Assembly: GCA_008828725.1 (NCBI GenBank)
Contig: MEHQ01003724.1
Coordinates: forward strand, 248,001 to 312,000
DNA length: 64,000 nt
DNA from: Saccharina japonica
Taxonomy: Eukaryota; Sar; Phaeophyceae; Laminariales; Laminariaceae
Direction: 5' to 3'
A model generated the notes under the pieces. The model did no database searches. It was not told the origin of the DNA and saw nothing but the letters and a program-made list of their open reading frames with translations. The translations under genes were made by a program, and so were the position numbers. Below are positions 44,901 through 55,572 of this stretch, piece after piece; within the stretch, counting starts at the first letter, position 1, and each line of letters starts with the position of its first letter.

Positions 44901-47900
44901 CAGATGTATGCCTGGTCTGTAGTATGATCTATTAATAGCTCATGTTGCCGGGTGGGAGCCGTACGTATAAGCTGCATCTACAGTAGGATGTGTTTCCTGG
45001 GCTTAAGCTGTACTATACGTATCCTGCACAGCACCTCAAAACGGCACGTTAGGATCTAGGTGGTCTATCTGTATATGATCTAGATGATTTAGATGATCTG
45101 TAGATGATCTGACCGACGTGCGCATTGACATGTCAGGACCTGATCCTAAAACAGGATCCGATCCTAACCTTGTCTGGATTTCGCGCGAGGCGGAGACGTA
45201 CCGCACTATTACTATGAGTTCAGCCAGGTCAAGACCACGACCAACTTCACGCACACGATGACAGTTACGATTGACAAGTCAACAGTCGTCAGAACAACGA
45301 GCTCGAGTTTCGAATTTCGCGTCATCTTCTCGTGGCAAAACGCTTGCCCTAGCTGCATCGACACACGGCGAAAAGTCAGGTTCTACCGTAGGTGTAGGTA
45401 TCACACTAACTGTACCCAAATATAAAGTCCGTTCGTATTAAATATTCATATACAAACGTTTCTTATAATTCGAGACAGAGCGGTATGTAGGTACGAGTAT
45501 AGGTTTATACAATAGGTGCATATTAATATTGCGCCGCTACGTAACTTTGAAGCAATTGTTCAACTATGCTACGGTTTCTTGGCCGGATGGTCGGGTCTGG
45601 CATCTCGACCCGCGAACCCCTTTAAGGCCATCGCTAAACAGCCAGAGCAACCAAGGCAAACACAGCACACAATAACAGGCAGTACCAAAAAGTGCGATGG
45701 TGACATTACAAACCGTTCTTGCAGCGCATGATCACACAAAAAAACTACGAACAAAAAAAAACGACACACACATTCACGACAAGACATGCCCTTCTTGCAA
45801 CGCACGATCACACAAAAAACTTCTAACAACAAAAAAAAGACACATTCATGACAAGACATGCGCTTCTCCTTGCAACACACGATCACACAAAAAACTTCGG
45901 GAAAAAAAAAAGAAGACACATTCATGACAAGACATGCGCTTCTTGCAGCGCATGATCGCAAGCAACAAACAAACACCCGGAAACGAAACGCGAGACGCAC
46001 CGTTTTGGCAGCGCATGATCACTTCGTCGACGAGCTCCCCATCGGCCATGTGCACCCCGTAGTCGAAGAACGCCTCCTCTTCCCCGTCCCAGTGCAGCTC
46101 GAACATGCCCCCCACCACCTCGTCGAATAGCTCGCCATATGGTAGACTATCGGCGCCCACGACAGCCGACAGGCTGGCACAGCAGGCAACCAACCATTGG
46201 ACATGAGGCAGGCAGGCAGGCAGACAGCGAAGGTCGCGGTAAGAGACCCCGCCGGGTCGGATTGAGGAACGGGAAGACTTAAGTTTCGGCGTTCGGCTCG
46301 CAAGACTCCGCGGGTAAAATAATGGAACAAACATTTGCTACGTACAATACGATTGGTAGACTATTAATGGCAACTTTGCTGTCAGGGGCCAATAGTCTTG
46401 TAGCGATCAACGCAATTGTGTCGCGGGCGTCAAATAGTTTATGCAGAGGCTCAACAGGATACCCTACAGACCTGTACGCCAATGAGCTACGGTGCTTCGT
46501 CACTCCTTCCATCTGCTCCAAAACATATTTCCCGTATGTACGGGAATAGACCCGATCTCTCGACTATGTAAGTAGTAGACTACGCTCGAGGTTGTTGCCT
46601 ACTATTTCACAACGAAGCCGCGTGTCAACTCGACCACCCCCCCCCCTCCGCCTCTCCCGCTCCGCTCATCAATCTGCTTACCTGTGCATAACTCGGCAGC
46701 CGAGCGCTAGCCAAGACAAAACGTCGACGTGCCACTCCTGATCTTGGGATGGGTGGGAGGCTCGCGGGTAGTCGTCGAGGCCGGACGCCAGCGTGAGCGC
46801 ATTGAGCCGATCGTCTCCGGGGTCACGGCCTCTCCACTGGGCGTCGTCACAGATAGCGGAGTGCATGGTTGGGGCGTGAGGCGTACATGGGACCCTAAAC
46901 CCTTTTTGTCACTGCAACAGTAGTTTTCCCACTCTCATTTCAAGTACGTGTAGAGTGTACCCAAAACGAGGGTGCACTTCAATTATATGAGGGATACTAT
47001 GGGAAAACATTGGCGTAACATGAAGCTCTATACGGCGGAGTGGGCTAAACGTCCGAATGCCACTGTTGGGCGATCGAATGGTTGTGGGTCAGCCAACCAA
47101 CTCAACGCCGCAGGAAGCAAATCGTACGTACACGAATTGCACCTGGCTGCTGCTGCTGCTGCTGCTGCCGCTGCTGCCGGTCAGGCTCCGAGGAAAAAGA
47201 AGACAACAAACAAAGCCTCCCTTCTTCAAAGACCAGACCTGCAAAGCTCTGGAAAAAGAAAGCCAATATCTCCGATTTCACCTTCTTCCTTCAAAGACCA
47301 GACCAGCAAAGCTCTGGAAAAAGAAAGCCAATCTCTCCGATTTCGATCCTATTTTAAGGTCAAAAGTATTTGCAAAACAGCGAGCCATTCTCCGATTTTG
47401 AAGCCCGGCCTAGTATAATGCTGTACTTGATTCTGGCACCAGCATGTTTTAGAGGCAAATACTTCATAATACGCAATATAACACGCAAAATAGTTTGACA
47501 GAATGTGGTATTTTTCAGCTGGTTTTCTCGACAATGGGGAGAGTCCAAACATAACACTGATAACGCCATTTGATTTAGTGCGCGCCCCTTTAAGGCAGAT
47601 TTAGGAGGAAATGGGCGCTCATTTTCAATATCATCCCAGCGGGGGGTGTTACCTTACTAATAGTATACTATTACGGGGGAGCATAGTAACTAGGCCCTAC
47701 GGTACACATAAAAACCTATCTATGTACCTATTTTTACCAACAATGTTTGGTCCTATTTACTAGTGTTTACTATGGCCTCCCGTAATAATATTACACGAAA
47801 CACTAACAGTATCGCACGTGTCATACGGTACAAAAGTACAGTGGTGAACAGCAGTACCGGTACGTAGCAAGCTGTATTAGATGTATATATATATATACCT

Positions 47901-50900
47901 GAAACGCTCCCAAGGGAGCCCTCTTTGCTTGCCCCCCCCACCCTTCCGTCCCAGGCCTCTGCGTCACCAGCAACCATCGCATCCACTGATCCAAGAGAGG
48001 GTACGCCTTGCGGAGAAACTCCACCGTCGACTCCAGCCCATGCCCATCTTCTCCCCGACCTTCAGAGCATCCCGGAGGGGAATCGGTGCGACCGTCTCTC
48101 CCAGACACACAGACCCCCTGCGCGTCCGCACCACCCTCGTCGCTGACGGGATTGGCGATGTCTCGCAGTAGTTTGTCAACCAGTAGCAAGAGCGTGGGTG
48201 GGTTGGCTACAGTAATATCCTGTTTCGGGGTGGACGGTACAAGGTTGCGGTTTTGAGCGGACAACGGGTGAGGTTGGCCTCTTTCAAGGTTCGGGAGGTT
48301 GAGTCCCCTTTCAACTGCACCTACATTTTGGGGCGAAAAAACAGTACCGCAGAATGATAATTTCTTGCGTGTTGCTGATGGATGGGGCAGCTGCTGCTTT
48401 TTGGTGTGTGCGAATGATGCTGATGATGGTGGTGGTGCTTGCGATTGCATGTACGTACATACTTCTTGCCATTTGCACTGGGCTCGGTGCTTTATCTGTG
48501 TTTTATCTGTGATTTAGAGTGTTTGATTGGATTACATGTTAACCCATTCAGAACTGAAAAACGTATCCCACACTAATTCCAAGTAGTTTGTTCCCAAAAA
48601 CCGGGGATCGGTTCTTAAGGGGTTAAGAGGGTGCGACGCGTTTTTGCCTTGTAGGGGTAGCGCCTAACATTTCTGAGGCTCCTCACTTGGTTATAGTATA
48701 GGAGCTCTCTGCTATTCAGTAAGTCACCCAAAAAACTGTTTTTGGGAAAATCTAAAAACGTGCAACCCGATGAACAATCCCAAAGCCTAGGCATATACCA
48801 TACCACCAATAATAATGGAAAATATTTTTGGCACTCCAACGATATTGGGTTAAGGCGCATACAAGTCAGAAATAATTCGGCCAAAAAATGCTACCCCCGT
48901 ATCAAACTATTCCTTTTTAAACTCAATTTGAATACAATAGTGCTTTATGAACGTTCATTTTAGCAATAGTAAAAAGTGTCTAAAGCTCACGCGCGGGCGC
49001 GCGGGTGTGTGTATAAAACGCCTTCCGGTTTGAGAGTGAGCATGCTCAGGGCACACGACCAGAGGCAACAACATGTCTACGTCCTCGTACCGCGGAAACT
49101 GTACCCTGTCAACAAATCCTACTGGTATAGCGTGGGCGCGATCGACGCGGGCGGGAACATTTGCAACATGGTTGGCGCCTCACTTGCACGCGAAAAACAC
49201 CCACCCTCACCTGCGCCATGAATTCTGCCGGCACCCTCTTTCTTGCCTCTTCTCCTAGGATCTGTTCTCGGGGAAGCCAGCCGCCCTCGCACCCCGTCCC
49301 CCGCCCCCCTCCCTCGTTGTGCACGTGCAACACCGACAGCCAGTGCCCGAGGACGTCAACGGATGTCGACCTGTCCCACGCACTCACCAGCAGCTGGCAG
49401 GGGAGGTCGACGACGCAGATGGCAACGCACGGAAACACCGGGAACATGTCAGGGGTTTTCACAGGTCGAGCCAAACCTCGCGAGTCAGGTCGAGCCGGGT
49501 CGGGCGGGGTCGGGTAAGGTTGGCCCGACCCGACCCGCGAGAGTTTCAAGACCTCCTAACCCGATCCGATCCGATCCGACCCGTGAGATAAAACAAATGC
49601 TACTTACCCGACCCGCGGATCGGGTCATGACCCGTGAAGAGCATTAGAAAAAAACAAAAACTACCGGTAAAAAATGGTGCCCGATCCTTCCCTGTGAGGC
49701 AGAATGGTGGACGTGCAGTGTTTTCTCAGTGTGGAATCATAGAGAGAGTCAGCAGCCTGGTGCACGCAGAGTATACACGTACTTCCCGGTTTCAAAGCTA
49801 GCGCTGTTGAGCAAACCATCCACGCGAAAAAGTCTGCGCCAGACCATCTCTTTCTAATCCTGTTGCAGTCACTCCGACTGGCGGTGAGCTGCTCTGCAGC
49901 GTATCGCCACTGATAACATCATCGCGACTGACCGCAAGGTCCACCCTGCGGATGAAACGTGCAACCCTAGATATATTAGAAAAATTAAAAAAAAACAGCT
50001 GTGAGCTCGAGGATTTCGTCGAAACTCATCTTTTTATATACCCTCTCTATGCCCACCTGAACTTTACGAGCACAAACCGGCCATGCCAGGGTTGGGGGGG
50101 GGTACGTTTTGACCCAAACGTTTCTGACTGACTGTTAGCAACTATTTGTGACTATTTGTGACTATTACTGGCTATTAGTGACTTTTATTGACTTTTATTG
50201 ACTAATACTGACTATTGGTGACTGCTACTACTACTAGTAGACTGTTACTATATTGCTAAACTGAGGAACTACCCAATACCCAATAAGGCTTAAGCCCCGT
50301 AAGGCATGCCTTATCGTTTGTTTTTACACTATTGTTCGCGGTATGCCTAACTAACAGCGCATTCGATTGTTCGTCGGATACGCGTAACCATTTTACTCGC
50401 ACGATGATGAGAACCTGACAAATGGTATCAATAGGCATTACACCACTCTCGCCGGAACTGCTGTAGTATCATCACCGTTTGATATTGCGGAGAGCGCCTA
50501 GCGTGGGTAACGCACACTTCGTAACAAGTCGACGCGCGAAGAAAGTGCAAATCCTTCTCGCGACAAAAAATCCAAGGCGCGTACTGTACTGGGGGGGCGG
50601 GGAGAAGAGCCTGGTATGTGACCACGGGTCTGAACTACGACTAGGGGGTAAGCTGGAGAAAGGCGAAGAAAATAAATGGGACGACGGAAAAAAACAAATT
50701 GACATCAGAGTCCGAACAGGGATTACATTTCCGGTGAGAGTGGTACCCCCTCTACTGTTATTGCATGAGAGTCATCCCACGGTAGAGGTTTGCACTGTTT
50801 TACCCTTCTGAGGCAATAGTTGTCACTGGGACCGGTTCAGCTCCTCGAGTGGGCAAGCTACCGGTTACTATTACGAAAGGGGGGGCATCGTAAATAGGAC

Positions 50901-53900
50901 CAAATATTTTCAGTAAAAGTTCGGATTATTTATAGGTATAAGTCCTTCTGAGGCAATAGTTGTCACTGGGACCGGTTCAGCTCCTCGAGTGGGCAAGCTA
51001 CCGGTTACTATTACGAAAGGGGGGGCATCGTAAATAGGACCAAATATTTTCAGTAAAAGTTCGGATTATTTATACGTATAAGTTTTGGTGTATACCGTAG
51101 GTCCTATTTACTAGTATTTACTATGCTCACCCGTAATACGATAGTTTTACCGGTATATTTGTTTGAGGACTAGCGCATACAGCACATACAGCGCATACAG
51201 CACATGCAGCGCATACACCACATACAGCGCATACAGCACATACAGCGCATACATCACATACAGCACATACATACAGGTCATACAAACCTTGGTCGGGTTG
51301 TGCCAACAAAACTTCTTCGAATACCATGTTTCGGGTGTACGAGATATTGAGCTCCTCGCGGGAGGAGCTCGGAAAATAAGACACCACCCCTATAGTAAGG
51401 CATTAGCTCACGACTAAAAAAAAACGATCAGGTGACATAGATCGAAGTCAACCGACACCGACCACGGCCTCCTCACCTGATGAAACCCTTCATCCCACAA
51501 AAATCCTCTCGGAAAAAAGCTTCTCGATGGAACCCCCGTGAACAACCTCGCTTCAAAAGAATACCCGTTTCGTCCGTTCTGCCCAGCTCCTCGAACTTCC
51601 GTCCTCCCCGTAAAGTACCCCAACCCCCCGAGCATATTGGACAGCGCCGCCTTGGCCGCCGCCACATCCTCATGTTGAAACCCTTTATCTTCCAAGGAGA
51701 ACGTTTCTCGAAACCGGTCCGAAAACGTTTGGGAGCCTGTCGAGAGCCAGTCAGAAACCACTCCAGAGGGAATGGGCGGGTGGGACGCTTCCCCAATGGC
51801 GATGGAAGGCTGGTCTTGCGCTTGTCCTTTGCTTGCTCGAACGACGAAGTCTACTGAAAACGGAGCTTGTCCCGTTACCTTTGCGGATAGCGGCACGCAA
51901 AATAGGAAGGAGAGGGCGAGGTTGTGGGACAACAGGGTGAGCTTTTAAATTGCAAGTCATTCCTTACGCCACCGACGGGGGGCTCGAGGAAAGCAGAACA
52001 ACGGCTTCCTTCTTGTGAACAGGGCCATGGTTCCTTGTCAGGTTTCGCTGCCCCTCATTCCTTACCCATACAGTACTGCTGTACTTTCAAGAGCCACACC
52101 GAAACCAAGCCACTCAAGAGGGAAAGGACGCTCGGGTCGCCAACATATCGACACCTTTCGAAGCAGTCCTGACTTCGAACAACCCAATGGTAGCCACATG
52201 CAGCTGCTGTTGTCGTTGATCTCACATTATGTTACCATGCTATATTTGCCATAATCAAACAATCTAGCCAGTGTTCACGAACGTGCATAAGGAGTCTACG
52301 AATACTCCACAGGTAGGCAGCAAAAAAAAACAAAAACAAAACTCAGTCGGGGTTCCAGGAAGATAGCCAAGTCCATGACCTACATTTTGAAAAAAAAAAG
52401 CTGTGCGAGATCAGAAATTTCGAAATTTCCTTAAAACTCATCTTTGAATAGGTACAAGCACGGAAAAAAGAGACACGCCACGTGCAACAAAAACTAATGC
52501 ACCGTTCAGTATCTAAATTGTTCAGTATCCCTGCGCATCATTCCGTATCTGCACCTGGACTAGCACCACGTTGCTGCCGGCCTCCACCTCGTCGGGCAGA
52601 AGGAAGGGTAGCACCACCGGCACCACCGTCTCACGCTGGTCACCCTTGCGCCGGGCACGGCGGTGCGCGGCGTGCAACCTCTCCACCTCGTCCTTCACAC
52701 CGCCTATCCGAACATTCTGCTTCCCCAAGAAATTAACCGTCGCCACCTCGCCTTCCTGTTCTTCGTCGCTCGAACCCGTCTCGCCCGTACCTCTTGTTGG
52801 ACCAACGGTAGCGGCTACCTCAAAACCACCAAGCTGTGGGTGTACACCCCTGACTAGCAGGGAGCGGCGAGGCTTGGAGTCTGAATCGACCACGACGAGT
52901 CCGCCGCTCTCTTGCCCTCCGCTTTTGTCGGCGGTGAGGTGCTCCAGTCCGACGTAGAAGTAAAGGGTGGACGATCGTGCGGGCGACCCCGGTGCTCTCT
53001 TTTCGGCTCCGGTGGGAAATACCTCCACCCTGGACGCCAAATGTACTGGAAAGTCAACAGCGAAAGGAACGATCGCGGTACAAAACTGTTTGATAATGGA
53101 AGCAGCTATGTGGCAAGCCGTCTGACTCTGATATCTGATAAGACGCGTGGCATCTATGGCAGCAGCTACCCCGCATCGTCGAACTGAAAAACATGACACA
53201 TTCCATGCTTCTTCTCTCGAAGCATGTATGCCACGATATTCAAGCATACGTACGAGCATAAAATAATAGAGAGCGGCACAATTCAAGCTCTGCAACGGCC
53301 GAAAGACACACGACGGTTCGAGCTCCAAACTACTGCTGTATGTAGTACTGCTGCAGTCGAATGTGTACTGGACATCAAAACGCCAACCCTGACTCACCGT
53401 CTGAGCGTCCGTCGACGGCGGCGTTATGGCCAGTCAGCTGCGCGGGCTTGACCATCGAGGTCACGAGGCGAACGCCAGCTCGGTCGTCGACAACCTCCTG
53501 CTTGCCGTAGCTAACTCCGTCGTGCTCGACCCAGCCATAAGGGCCGAGTCCATCCCCTTCGCTGCATTCGTGCCGCAAGGCCTCCATTCCAGCGCGACCA
53601 TCTCCCCCGTGCCACATCAGCCCACCAGTCACGGCTACCGGAAACGTCCGTGTTTTGAATCCTAATCGGCGGAGCAAACGAACGAGATAAACGGTATCCC
53701 GTACAGTATTGGTGCATGTCCAGCTGACAAGACTTTTGGATGCCAACTTTCGTTTTCTTCGTACGGTACTGACATCGATACTGCACGTTTTGTGGAGTTT
53801 AGTGTCCGCGGGGCGTTTTGTGTCTGGGGACAGGGCTGCGTGCAATGCCATTGAAGATGCGAGCTGCTCCCTCCCTTAGCTTCTCCCTTTCAAAGGCTCA

Positions 53901-55261
53901 CTGCAGATATTGCTGTATGTTACCCGGTACACCGCACTTGTAGTCGACATGGGTGGGTGCATTGCTCGATGGTCTCGGGTTGGTCAAATAATGCGCCCAC
54001 TCAGGGAAGCTCGACTAAGCCAGTAATACGCGAAAAAGACGATTCCTAAGATACACTGCTACTTGCTGTAGTTGGGCCTGTTTTAAGCTCTTGCTGCTGC
54101 AATATGCCCAAACGTTACACCGCAGGTAAAGCGGCGGCACTGACTTCCCGCACTCCCTCGATGACGAAAAATGCACACCACCCGGTAGGCTTTCAGCGTC
54201 CTTACCGAAGTATACCCCCGGGCGATATGTTCCCCACAGCATGGAGGCGTTATGCTGTCGGAACCCAGGAAGCTCTGACAGCAGGTCATGGCCAGCCGAA
54301 TTCAGCCACCGCTTCGGGTCCGCGCAGCTGGATTGCACGTCTCCCTCGATTGCTCTCGCTGCGGCGCTGTTGGAATTTTCCAGGAAGCTTCGCAGAACTG
54401 GGTGCGTTTCTTCGTGCCCTGCGACCGACGAGTAACGCATACGAAGTACCAGGTATAAATGGCTATGTTACGGCACGGCATCAGGCAACTGTTCTTATCG
54501 CGGACATGACGTACATATGTAGACAATTACGACGTACAAAGTTTCGCGCCTCGAGAAAAGCTCACCAGCCTGCAAGCAGCGAAACAACAAACAAGCGAAC
54601 CCTACCGATCATATACACGTGCTTGTCTGCTGTGGAATCCTGTATCGCTGTACGAGTACCTGGTGTGTACGAGTATCGTGCTCGACTGCTATGACAAGAA
54701 TGAGAATGCCAAGCTTGATGGAACTTGGTCAAGACCACACCCTCGGCACCACCGTTATTCGGAGTCTTGCGAGATACTTGTCATGCGAGACACTTGCTAC
54801 TTCATGATGCACCACTGCATTAGAAAACGGGCACAGCGCAAAGCATGCCCGGAACGAGAGCACCTTCCCATGTACAGCAGTGCCGTTACGCCGTACCGTA
54901 CCTGGTAGCCTTTCTTTACGAACGTACTGAGTACGCAACAGCAGTTGTTCTACGTTCTCGGCATGGACCTGCGGTGGGTTTACCCTACTCGGTGCTACGC
55001 GAAACAACACTAAAACACACGCGTTGTTCAGCAGCAGCAGGTCGCGCTCCAGGACCAGAACTCACCGCCACCATTGCACATGACAGCTACCAGAGCTACA
55101 GCGACGACGCCGGCCAGCATCGCTTTCGTCTTGGCGTCCGCGCGGCCGCCTGCGGCAGACTGTTTCCGTCGTCGTTTGGCCAGGTTGCTGATGCCGATCT
55201 TCGCTGTTGACTGGCTGCCGAGACCAACCCCGGCCGCTTGTTTCGCAACCTCTGAAACCAT
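38965..55261 (-). CDS. MOGS: Mannosyl-oligosaccharide glucosidase (ER glucosidase I, GH63), 12 exons
   Basis: Exons: 55261-55066, 54274-54206, 53661-53398, 53045-52555, 51878-51477, 49393-49211, 48219-47899, 46836-46682, 46173-46001, 43931-43850, 42823-42644, 39148-38965. All have GT-AG borders and matching phases; the sum is 2,700 bp (899 residues plus TGA). Residues 1-65 have a basic cytosolic segment (KRRRK) and one membrane span (about 48-61): a type II ER membrane protein. GH63 motifs follow in order: [61 protein letters not shown] (to 474); [30 protein letters not shown] and [12 protein letters not shown] (about 643-671); [74 protein letters not shown]. The enzyme removes the outermost glucose from the glycan just transferred to nascent proteins. 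The acidic residues of WDEGFH, GLDDYP and WEQYDD fit the active site. A micro-exon between exons 9 and 10 cannot be excluded. Confidence 0.95.
39752..41898. repeat. 2,147 bp direct duplication, copy 2, inside MOGS intron 11
   Basis: Near-identical to 35105-37251 and in the same orientation. The left flank is GCCGACGT. The right flank is directly the T-rich tail of a family A element, whereas copy 1 continues into unrelated unique sequence. Confidence 0.95.
40497..41207. mobile_element. PIF/Harbinger-like MITE, copy 2 (carried in the duplication)
   Basis: Same 17 bp ends and TTA flanks as 35850-36560. It moved as part of the larger duplication and not by its own transposition, because identity extends far beyond its ends. 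Confidence 0.75.
41899..42141 (-). repeat. Interspersed repeat family A, diverged minus-strand copy
   Basis: From (GT)n and TTCTTCACATTAAACC (about 42125) down to a T-rich plus-strand end at 41899 (the A-rich tail). The Cys-rich frame is broken. It abuts the end of duplication copy 2. Confidence 0.75.
43475..43513. repeat. Short telomere-like stretch
   Basis: AACCCAACCC, AACCCTAACCCC and AACCCTAG words, a degenerate interstitial TTAGGG-type tract in MOGS intron 10. A second short one (GGTTAGGGTTAGGGTTA) is at about 56537-56553. Confidence 0.6.
44835..45130 (-). repeat. GATC-rich dispersed repeat, copy 3
   Basis: On the minus strand it reads GGCTCCCACCCGGCAACATG, then AGCTATTAATAGATCATACT, matching 17630-17860 and 25000-25215. 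CTATTAATAG (44929-44938) interrupts the shared AGC.AGATCATAC block. Located in MOGS intron 9. Confidence 0.65.
45721..46007. repeat. Minisatellite of about 73 bp containing the 3' edge of MOGS exon 9
   Basis: Units begin at 45721, 45797, 45872 and 45945 with GCAGCGCATGATCAC or close variants, the same 15 bases found inside exon 9 at 46008-46022. Each of the first three units then has an A-rich stretch and CATTCATGACAAGACATGCG. Only the last unit contains the used splice donor. Confidence 0.85.
47140..47345. repeat. CTG tract followed by a 65 bp tandem duplication
   Basis: (CTG)n at 47146-47180. Then two units contain AAAGACCAGACC, CAAAGCTCTGGAAAAAGAAA and TCTCCGATTTC. Located in MOGS intron 7. 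Confidence 0.85.
47666..47789. mobile_element. MITE family with TATTACGG ends, copy 2
   Basis: Left TATTACGGGGGAGCATAGTA with TAGG; right GGTCCTATTTACTAGTGTTT and ACTATGGCCTCCCGTAATA. Same design as 27797-27931. Located in MOGS intron 7. Confidence 0.65.
48539..48628. mobile_element. MITE-like element with TTAACCC ends
   Basis: GTTAACCCATTCAGAACTGA at the left and CGGTTCTTAAGGGGTTAAG at the right are imperfect inverted ends; the core ACTAATTCCAAGTAGTTTGT is shared with 17.5, 17.9 and 21.9 kb. Located in MOGS intron 6. Confidence 0.55.
49480..49625. repeat. CCCGACCCG/GATCCG low-complexity tract
   Basis: CGGGTCGGGCGGGGTCGGGT, CCCGACCCGACCCGCG and GATCCGATCCGATCCGACCC with partial inverted symmetry. 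It lies in MOGS intron 5, just upstream of exon 6. Confidence 0.7.
50465..50705 (+). mobile_element. SINE body in plus orientation, head missing
   Basis: GAGAGCGC, CGTGGGTAACGCACACTTCG, GAAAGTGCAAATCCTTCTCG, CCAAGGCGCGTA, GTGACCACGGGTCTGAACTA, CGACTAGG and GGCGAAGAAAATAAATGGGA, ending in an A-rich tail. It supplies an ancestral-type CCTAG site on the minus strand. Located in MOGS intron 5. Confidence 0.65.
50804..51083 (+). repeat. Perfectly adjacent 140 bp tandem duplication
   Basis: 50804-50943 and 50944-51083 differ at one base (TATAGGTATA against TATACGTATA). The duplicated unit includes the left end of the TATTACGG-type MITE. Confidence 0.95.
50867..51138. mobile_element. MITE family with TATTACGG ends, copy 3, internally duplicated
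   Basis: Left end CTATTACGAAAGG with CATCGTAAATAGGACC, present twice because of the 140 bp duplication; right end GGTCCTATTTACTAGTATTT, ACTATGCTCACCCGTAATA. Located in MOGS intron 5. Confidence 0.65.
51172..51275. repeat. Minisatellite of CATACAGCR units
   Basis: About a dozen 9 bp units CATACAGCG/CATACAGCA in MOGS intron 5. Confidence 0.9.
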
Positions 55262-55572
55262 GAGCTCCCCTCGACGATGTTGCCGAGATCACAGCACTCC
55301 GCGGCCGGTATAGGGCTCGGCACCTACTAAGGCTGTGCATATATGCACTCCACCGTCTGCGGCGTGATCTTCATCAGAGAGGAGTTCCATTATATCAGCC
55401 GCGTGCAGGGCAGATGCCCGCCGGTCCCAGTGACGTGATTCCGGGGAGGCTTTTGCTACGCGGGCCGTGCACACAACTCCGCGCCCGTGCCAGAGCCCAG
55501 CGCACACTACACAGCGGCGTCGACTGGAGTGAGCGGGGTGGCACTGGTACTGACTACATCTACTTCGTGAAC
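55262..55572. promoter_or_regulatory. Putative bidirectional promoter of MOGS and GPATCH4
   Basis: Only 311 bp separate the divergent ATGs at 55261 (-) and 55573 (+), so both promoters and 5' untranslated regions must fit or overlap here. It contains the palindrome TGCATATATGCA near 55335. I see no certain core element. The plus-strand frame is open through part of it (an in-frame ATG at 55414), so the GPATCH4 protein might start earlier. Confidence 0.5.

Noticed and set aside
51172..51275. CRISPR-like array
   Set aside because: It is a 9 bp tandem repeat without spacers, in an intron of a eukaryotic gene.
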